A model generated the notes under the pieces. It was given only the letters and a program-made list of their open reading frames with translations, searched no databases and was not told where the DNA came from. A stretch of DNA of 49,078 bases from Stramenopiles sp. TOSAG23-6 (lineage: Eukaryota > Sar), in contig LT635924.1 of NCBI GenBank assembly GCA_900128565.1, positions 1 to 49,078 of the forward strand. Direction: 5' to 3'. Positions 44,101 to 49,078 of this stretch are shown here, piece after piece (position 1 is the first letter of the stretch; every line of letters begins with the position of its first letter). Position numbers and translations under genes: made by a program.

Positions 44101-44295
44101 GGGAGTGGTCTGAAGAAGATCTTTTTCAATCGGAGACGACAAAGACGAAGCTTCTTGTCGCTCTTTTTCTTCCTCCAATAAACGATTTCTGGAAGCCAGC
44201 CTCTCTTTATCAGCTTCCAACTGTGCAATTTTGAGGAGCAACGCCTCTTTATTAACATCATCTTCATTACTTTTGTGCGCAAGTGTTGACAACAT
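41104..44295 (-). CDS. Pogo/Tc1-mariner-type DDE transposase with Tudor-like and Cys-rich C-terminus
   Basis: 1,063-aa uninterrupted ORF. It has an N-terminal coiled coil (about 10-55) and a basic region with KKKRK-like nuclear signals. A psq-type helix-turn-helix follows (about 122-155, DALKEWVDGSGRNTCAKKYGIPHSTLSDNF). The DDE_1 catalytic domain has YNMDEFGG (D313), TFDGHASRW (D454) and SQPNDVGIN (D490); the second and third acids are 35 residues apart, as in pogo-type DDD enzymes. After about residue 640 come Lys/Glu-rich helices, a Tudor/agenet-like stretch (WKGDWLEATVVSYENEKYTIRW), a Cys cluster (CICNCCG...CCESC) and a Ser/Glu/Asp tail. Such chromatin-reader-like additions are not typical of pogo. 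All catalytic residues are intact, so it could be active or domesticated. Confidence 0.88.
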   Translation of the reverse strand: MLSTLAHKSNEDDVNKEALLLKIAQLEADKERLASRNRLLEEEKERQEASSLSSPIEKDLLQTTPTYTSGKLKEINFSLPKRILRAAKSKKRKRVIAAEREERTVKKKKLKWKEDGRGLRRMKDALKEWVDGSGRNTCAKKYGIPHSTLSDNFERFFGKPRSKYGKKIGKQTKKRMTRLINEEFELKSTGNPNFKRYFTDDEELWLEQIIIQMDGFGLGMTIEQITSFASHIVTRLGYEKGCTRSFVHGFLKRHPKLKQYKTAVLSFERAKKANTKVRDAVFSKLESLVKRLGEEFPGKFDVNDFSKQIYNMDEFGGKEDGKRNKVVGKAHVPNRGGKKKRKRSKLGSDHPEFHATCVVTSRADGAILPSMVIHASPGVTNPKRNQNHLSGFELDEPIWKGDPNSDISTNGWRVEVSTSGSMTIEIFKRYCEWFVKGLPEGYGKNGKPVILTFDGHASRWSMAAMKTLRDNNVFPFCLASHTSSWSQPNDVGINSMLRAAYSVLVDDWKKLNYTNKYSISDYNKIISRSWMTVTERLKKELIDSRIKKNGYDMYMENNILGFEEVKVGNIVTRAFERCGVYPVDRYNSSWQTAIDMFSYLEEAPKDLDIAKPLRVSPRNKPENADKVLIYKVPLERDVVIRSIVYESLETGMFEPTRRANAEEQKRKKNKRKRVGVNTSHGADFSLAEQLEQVKAVQKNRDDKKKDKEQKKKDKVIKDQELIRKKMKLREEAVEDMNAKKSLTVNKHRAILESWGIDNIDGKKLSKIAKTKIEAVFEEQYEAKYKCKYVVAAVVEREEKKKKEKEAQEKRVQQKKAREKEILDSAISKMESNETLYKNDYKAILLSWKISVSEENGSNKPIQFDSKKLKQLFLDEYNSRNKKQYVVKKKMSKAEKARQAKKKENHEWFMNHKSVLALWKGDWLEATVVSYENEKYTIRWASTQDRSTDYTYDELQKHKALRRHEFSEEELIFTESGELSGDVCICNCCGVNIDLQIPRYESKSSRWVCCESCFDEPARDRESSNREISDSESSNSETDDESEGEGESESESESESESDNDSEA

Positions 44296-44594
44296 GGTAT
44301 TTTTGAGCTTGAGAGTGAAGAAAGCATAACTTTGTGAACGAGTGGTTCAGAATCCAACTTCAAATTGAGTGGTTCTGATTCAATGGTATGTAATGTTTCC
44401 CGCGCTTTTTTTTTTATGCCTACAAGCCAATACATATTTGATAATCTTTATGGAGAATATTGTGAATGGGCATACAATGCTTCAAGCAGTATTACTGCTA
44501 AAAGCATACTAACGTTACGCGAATGTTCACATGTATGGTATCTTTTTAGTATCTTTACGTTATTGGTACGAATTTTCAGGCTTAACGGTCGATG

Positions 44595-44610
44595 TTAACC
44601 CTAACCCTAA
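44595..44610 (+). repeat. Telomere-like motif in transposon end
   Basis: TTAACCCTAACCCTAA directly adjoins the CGTGGCCGG terminal repeats at the right end of the pogo-like element. Confidence 0.8.
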
Positions 44611-44650
44611 TCGTGGCCGGAACGGCCGGAATAGGATTCGGCCGGAATAG

Positions 44651-45098
44651 TAAAGAGTACTTCCTAGTAAAGTTGTAATGCCTTTTTTTTTTTTTTGTTA
44701 CATTTCTCATTTGTATACATTCTATAGAATTTTTTAGATGTTTGTTTTAGATTTTTTTGTTACATTTCTCATTTGTATAAATTCTATAGATTTTTTTTGA
44801 TGTTTGTTTTAGCTTTTATGATCTATTAGATCTCAGATCGGTATTGCATCGATCATCGGGTCTCTCGTTTTACTTTTTTTTTGACTGTTCTTTTTGATTG
44901 ATTGAAATCGAATTAATTGGCCGTGTGCGTGAAACTTTGGATTCTTTGAGATCAGCTAGATCAGCTCTCGACAATATTAAAATATTTTGAGTCTTTTACA
45001 TTATTCAATAAAGATATTTTTCTAGCATACTGCTCACAAAGTGACTAAGGGTTACTGAATTTCATTCACTTTATGAGTTCTCAGTGTGTTTAAAAGTC
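44651..45098. other. Spacer upstream of the PH-kinase gene
   Basis: T-rich, with a 61-bp tandem duplication (separate entry). No ORF recognised. The last part should hold the kinase promoter. The ATG at 45073 is followed by an early in-frame stop, a possible upstream ORF. Confidence 0.5.
44690..44812. repeat. 61-bp tandem duplication
   Basis: 44690-44750 and 44752-44812 match apart from a few changes (both contain GTTACATTTCTCATTTGTAT and GATGTTTGTTTTAG). It borders the right end of the transposon. Confidence 0.88.
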
Positions 45099-48084
45099 AT
45101 GACAGATAATATGTTACAAGATTGGGGTCAATTTACAAACGTAGTACGTGATACGGAAAAGCCTAGTTTAGGCCAGGTAAGTAAAGAGCCTTCGAATCAT
45201 AGTTCATTAAACGAAACCCAAAAGCAACATTCTATCATAGAACCATTTAAGGATGCTAATTCTACAACTTCTACTATAAATGATCGCAAAGACGATACAC
45301 AAATTAGATCTTTTTCTAACTCAAATTTGTTGACCACTACCCCCTCTTGCCCTAGTTTAAAAAATCTCAGTAGTGTTGCTGAATCAAACGTATCAACTCT
45401 TTTATCACATAATACTTCAGTAAATACCAATGATCTTCAAAAGAATCGAATAAATGGAGATTCATCATCAAATTTGGGTGTATCCAAAGTCCATCCATCT
45501 TGTCCAGATATGAAGGCACTTGCTCAAAATAGGGTAAGTCAGTCACGACAGACCCGAATACACCTCAGTGAAGCAAAAGCTGCATTATTTAGACACTCAC
45601 TCACCGGGGTCTTAGTAAAACGAGGTTTCGGAGGATTTAAGCGATGGGTACCAAGATATGTGACTTTGCGAGGGCGTATGCTCTCCTATTACACATTGAA
45701 AGATTCCAAAAAATGTGATATTGTTCGTTTTCATCATGAAATTTCGATTGTTTTTTTTACCTACGTTTTTTTTCGTAGACAATTTTGTACTTAATCATTT
45801 TTTTACTAAAATTTTTTTTTCACAATACTTGATTCTGTACACGCCAGAGGAGTTTTGGAACTTACAAAACATACAGTTATTAAAGCTGTACACTTCGATA
45901 CAAATGTATGTTTTATTTTTTTTTTTTCAAAAAAATCGAATTTTTTTTCGTACGAAATTTTGTACCTAACGAGTTTTTTTTTGAAATATTTTTCTAAAAT
46001 CCATATCGCTAATAGTCAATTTGGTATAAAGATTATTCCTATCAAAGAAAATACTTTAAATAATGATTTATATGACACTCAAACTCCAGGAGGCATAGAA
46101 CCGAATTTTTGTACTCAAAATAAAAATTCATTTGGTTGGTGGCGTGATAGAGCTTCATCAGCCCAATGTCCTCTACAGTTTGTTGATGAGTCCTTCAAAA
46201 ATAGTAATAATATGACGGATAACTCCAAAATAATAAAGCAAAGAAACAAAAGTATGCCTCCTCCGACTCGATCAGTCATCTCTAGTAAAAAGTTGTGGAT
46301 GTACATTTTCATTATTTATTAAAATTTGATGTTTTTTTTTGTACCAAAATTTGTACCTAACTAAAAAAAAATTTGAAATTGTTTTTCATCATTTATTTCA
46401 AATGTATTTGTTTTTTCTTTTTTTACGTAAAATATTTTTGTACCCAACGAATATTAAATATATATTTCAATCTATATGTGTATTTTTTCACAATATATGC
46501 TCATTGCAAGATCTGCCGACGAGCAGAATCGATGGTTAGAAAATCTTGCAAAAGTAATCCAATTGATATCACGTGTTGAAGAACCTGCAACACTTCGTGG
46601 CATGGGTACAGTCTATGATCATTTTTTTGTTGGTGAAATTTTAGGTCGTGGAAGATTTGGAATTGTTAGAGAATGTATACATAAAACAACAAATAAATTA
46701 TACGCATTAAAAATGGTTAATAAAACGAAAGCGTTCACCGCTGAAGGATTAGCTGCTCGAAGAACACTTCACAATGAATTAGCTGTTTTGAAACGATTAA
46801 AACTCGTCCTCGGACCTCATCCAGCTATATGTAATACATTTGAAGTATATAATGATAAATTTATTACTTATATTGTACTTGAGCATTTAGGTGGAGGTGA
46901 TTTATTTGATAGATTAGTTCAATTAGGAAAATATACAGAAGCAAATGCATCCACTTTGACGCGACAGTTACTCACAGGATTACAAGAATTACATCGTCGA
47001 AATATTATTCATCGCGATGTCAAGCCAGAAAATATTTTATTTTCATCAAAAGATAAAAACAAATTAGACGTAAAATTAGCTGATTTTGGTTGTGCCTTGA
47101 TTCTGAAACGGAACCCTAATGTACGTTTTTTATTTTTATCATGATTTTTTTTTACAAAGAAAATTTAAAATTTTTGTACTTATGAAAATTTTGTTGTACT
47201 ACAAAAAATATTTTCCCAAAATACATGCAAGTCAAAGACGGACTCAAAAGTTTCTGGATCGAACAATCGTAGGGACACCTGGTTATATCGCTCCAGAAGT
47301 GATACTGAAGTGTGAATATACTCCAAAATGCGATGTGTGGGCTGCAGGAGTGATATTATATATAATGCTTGTAGGCTATGTACGTTTTATTTTTTTTTTT
47401 AGTATGAATTTTTTTTTCATACGAAAGTTTGTACCTAACGATTTTTTTTTGAAATATTTTTCCAAAATACATCCTCCTTTTTATGGTAAAAATGAATGGG
47501 AAATATTTGAAAGAACAAAGCGTGGTTGCCTTAAATTTGATAATTCTGATTGGAAAGGTATATCTAAAAATGCTGTTGATCTCGTACGAGGAATGTTATG
47601 TGTCAATCCAGAGATTCGTTTGTCAACAAAACAGATTCTACGACATAATTGGATTATAGAGCCACCTTCTTCAAAACTTTTACCAGACACTCTTTCGCGA
47701 TTAACGAATTTGAATACACGAAGAAAAGCAAAAGAAAAGATGAGAAAATCAATGGAAATCGTCCCAAATACAATGAATACAAAAAATACAAAAAATACAA
47801 AAAATACAAAAAATCAAGAATCAGTAAAACATCAAAACTATGAAAATTGTACAAAATTGAATGAAATCGAAAGAAAGCAAGAGGAAGTGAGTAAAGAAAA
47901 TTTTGAAATTTCGAATACTCGAATGGATCAAACCAAACGACTAACACCAAAAGATATACGCCATGTAGATCAAAAATGTGACACAGTAAAACCATCAAAA
48001 AAAGCAACACCTGGCAGTTTGAATTTTACAGACAAGGAAATTGCAGAAATTAGAAGTAAAGTGAAATTTCGATCTATGGGATGA
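45099..48084 (+). CDS. PH-domain serine/threonine protein kinase
   Basis: Exons 45099-45722, 45831-45905, 46005-46300, 46499-47120, 47227-47379 and 47473-48084 give 793 aa. The first 165 residues are Ser/Asn-rich. A pleckstrin-homology domain spans about 167-353 (GVLVKRGFGGFKRWVPRYVTLRGRMLSYY ... LWMLIARSADEQNRWLENL), with a long insertion in its last third; it should bind phosphoinositides. The kinase domain (about 373-650) is complete: GRGRFG loop, ALKMV lysine, HRDVKPEN, DFG, GTPGYIAPE, GYPPFYG, and RHNWI at the end. GYPPFYG and the end pattern resemble CaMK-group kinases. KNTKNTKNT (from an AAATAC microsatellite) begins the charged tail. Three of the five introners split the PH domain and two the kinase, all with exact frame repair. 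Start: first in-frame ATG after an upstream stop. Confidence 0.9.
45723..45830 (+). repeat. Introner-like intron 1 of the kinase, flanked by TT
   Basis: 108 nt, phase 0, GTTCGTTTTC ... CACAATACTT. TT before and TT at the end, the second TT-type site in the window. Joins KKCDI to DSVHARG within the PH domain. Confidence 0.87.
45906..46004 (+). repeat. Introner-like intron 2 of the kinase
   Basis: 99 nt, phase 0, GTATGTTTTA ... TAAAATCCAT (a C where others have A in AATAC). AT repeated. Joins HFDTN to IANSQFG. Confidence 0.85.
46301..46498 (+). repeat. Fused double introner, intron 3 of the kinase
   Basis: 198 nt, about twice the usual length, phase 2, GTACATTTTC ... CACAATATAT. It has two cores: CAAAATTTGTACCTAAC in the first half and TTTTTGTACCCAAC in the second. 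A second 5'-like end, AAT then GTATTTGTTTTTTC, starts at 46404. Joins KLW-M-LIARSADE exactly in the PH C-terminal helix. Confidence 0.83.
47121..47226 (+). repeat. Introner-like intron 4 of the kinase
   Basis: 106 nt, phase 0, GTACGTTTTTTA ... CCAAAATACAT, AT repeated; the core is degraded (TTTTTGTACTTATG). Joins KRNPN to ASQRRTQKF between the DFG and APE motifs. Confidence 0.83.
47380..47472 (+). repeat. Introner-like intron 5 of the kinase, stop-free
   Basis: 93 nt, phase 0, GTACGTTTTA ... CCAAAATACAT, AT repeated. Removal restores GYPPFYG, a strongly conserved kinase motif. A multiple of three with no stop in frame, so unspliced mRNA would encode a 31-residue Phe-rich insert. Confidence 0.9.
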
Positions 48085-48152
48085 AAACATAATAAAATAG
48101 TTCAGAAATCAAAAAAAATCAAAAAAAAAGAAAGATGAGAATAAAATCAATT

Positions 48153-49026
48153 TTAGAGATCAATTTTTTGAACGCTTTCAATTGCTCTTTTCCTCCAGCG
48201 TTTCACTAAATATGACGTCAGACACGAGTTCTGTTGACTCAAATTATCTATATTTCGTGTATCACTATTTTGATCAATTATTGGTAATAAAGGTAAAATA
48301 GAGGGTTTGGTCATAATTTTCCTATATTTTTCATCATTCATTGTATCAACTTCATGTAGAATTCTAGATAACAAATTATGTGATAAGCGACCATCAGGTG
48401 CAGCCTTATCAATTGCATAAAGTGCTTGTATAAGTTGGGTCAAAGCAGCGGTTACATTTCCAAATATAGAACTTTTTTCATCAACATCGGATAATAATTT
48501 TCGAACAGCTGGAATAAATATTGTAGTGTGAGTTTCTGTCAATAAAGATACTTTTTTATCCTTTTCTATTTCCTTTAGCACTCTTTGTTGATTGATCGAA
48601 AATGGATCTTCTGTTACATGTATTTTGGAAAAATATTTCAAAAATTAAAATCGTTAGGTACAACATTTCGTACGAAACCGAAAAAAAAATTCATAGTAAA
48701 AAAAAAATTAAAACACACATCATTACTTTTTGTACTCGATCTTAATTTTAAGCCAATACCATCGTGACGTATAGAAAAAAAAGAATGTAAATGGCTAGAG
48801 GAATCATTTTCATTTTCATTTGAAATTTCATTTACATTTTCATTCAAATTTTCATTTTTATTCAATCTTGAACTGTTTGATGAGTCTTCTTCTATTTCAT
48901 TAATTTTGTTTGTTTCAAATTTCTGTTGTATATTTGTTGATGTTTTCGTACTTTCAAATAAATTCTTATTTCGTGCATCAGGATAAACTTTGTGCAGAGC
49001 TGATCGTTTCGCTAATCCACCACCAC
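48153..49026 (-). CDS. Unrecognised Asn-rich protein (5' partial)
   Basis: Minus-strand exons 49026-48719 and 48617-48153 (stop), with the gene continuing off the right edge across another introner. The visible 256 or so residues start GGLAKRSALHKVYPDARNKN, followed by an Asn/Glu/Ser-rich low-complexity stretch (NENLNENVNEISNENEND). The second exon is helical (VLKEIEKDKKVSLL..., FIPAVRKLLSDVD, ALTQLIQALYAIDKAAPDG). No domain recognised and no function proposed. It converges on the PH-kinase gene with 68 bp between stop codons. Frame continuity across the introner (KSND|VTEDPF) supports it as a real gene. Confidence 0.65.
48618..48718 (-). repeat. Introner-like intron in the Asn-rich gene
   Basis: 101 nt, phase 0, GTGTGTTTTAA ... 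CCAAAATACAT on the minus strand, AT repeated (GAT before, CAT at the end). Confidence 0.85.
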
Positions 49027-49078
49027 ATGTATTGTAAAAAAAATTAAATTCGAAATTTGTTAGGTACAAAATTTCGTA
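49027..49078 (-). repeat. Introner-like intron, 3' part, at the right edge
   Basis: Minus strand reads TACGAAATTTTGTACCTAAC ... TTTACAATACAT and then exon GTGGTGGATTAGC. The exon starts with two bases of a split codon (phase 1). The 5' half is outside the window. Confidence 0.8.

Larger units (their letters stand above)
40867..44650. mobile_element. Pogo-like DNA transposon with CCGGCC inverted ends
   Basis: Encloses a complete transposase gene. The left end CTATACCGGCC (40867-40877) is the inverted match (10 of 11) of GGCCGGAATAG (44640-44650). An inner exact 13-bp pair is CCTATTCCGGCCG (40937-40949) and its reverse complement at 44623-44635. Short GAAAAT..GTACC and AAAGATAC motifs are also shared in inverted order near both ends. 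A clear TA target duplication could not be assigned, so the exact termini are uncertain by some bases. Confidence 0.75.

Noticed and set aside
44595-44610. Chromosome end
   Set aside because: Only two to three CCCTAA units inside the contig with genes on both sides.
45099-47144. Several short genes instead of one PH-kinase
   Set aside because: Five introner removals give one continuous PH plus kinase protein with all motifs intact.
1-49078. Internal eliminated sequences removed from DNA, as in ciliates
   Set aside because: Short AT-rich inserts with small flanking repeats recall IES, but excision at a TA repeat would leave extra codons in GDAAHP and GYPPFYG. RNA-level removal is simpler. 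Not excluded without RNA and somatic DNA data.

Overview
This is an AT-rich eukaryotic nuclear contig from a protist I cannot place with confidence. It carries HECT ubiquitin ligase, Rab28, augmin/QWRF, Tim17/22, kinesin-like, PH-kinase, J-protein and voltage-sensor genes. Genes lie on both strands with short intergenic gaps, so there is no operon logic. Its most striking property is its introns. Seven of the seventeen genes are split, and every intron I can delimit (19 complete, 2 cut by the window ends) belongs to one repeat family of about 90-108 nt. A core near TACGAAATTTTGTACCTAAC is recognisable in nearly all of them. None ends in AG. In 15 of the 19 complete copies the two bases before the element are repeated at its end (AT 13 times, TT twice). 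These are introner-like elements with non-canonical boundaries. Comparable unconventional introns are known in syndinian dinoflagellates such as Amoebophrya, in euglenids/diplonemids and in the larvacean Fritillaria; the sequence alone does not choose among lineages.

Layout. 1-902: 3' end of a multi-KH (vigilin-like) gene. 1301-1951: Tim17/22-family membrane protein. 1992-4546 (-): kinesin-like protein with a degenerate motor. 4906-6486: apyrase (GDA1/CD39). 6610-7071 (-): small secreted acidic protein. 7287-9704: FAD monooxygenase with an N-terminal CxxCxGxG zinc motif. 9768-30077 (-): one giant HECT E3 ligase of about 6,677 aa with ZZ-like, LamG, SPRY and UBA domains. 30362-31012: membrane J-protein. 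31286-32539 (-): Hv1-like proton channel with a frameshift at a homopolymer. 32806-33489: QWRF/HAUS8-like augmin subunit. 33645-36809: poly(A)/TUTase-like nucleotidyltransferase with a signal peptide. 37070-37894 (-): C70/C39-like cysteine peptidase with a membrane anchor. 38325-39017: RAB28. 39404-40819: type I DnaJ. 40867-44650: pogo-like DNA transposon with an intact transposase and inverted CCGGCC ends. 45099-48084: PH-domain CaMK/AGC-like kinase with five introners. 48153 to the right edge (-): unrecognised Asn-rich protein.

The introner family also leaves traces outside introns: degenerate copies in several intergenic spacers, an antisense piece read as protein inside the FAD monooxygenase, a fused double copy in the kinase gene, and a core-like sequence inside one end of the pogo element. 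That last trace is a possible, unproven link between a transposase and the introners. Short CCCTAA-type motifs are scattered through the window, including inside coding exons. No tRNA, rRNA or CRISPR was recognised. Intron coordinates use the convention that the element starts at its GT-like base and ends with the repeated dinucleotide; the true splice point is ambiguous by that repeat.
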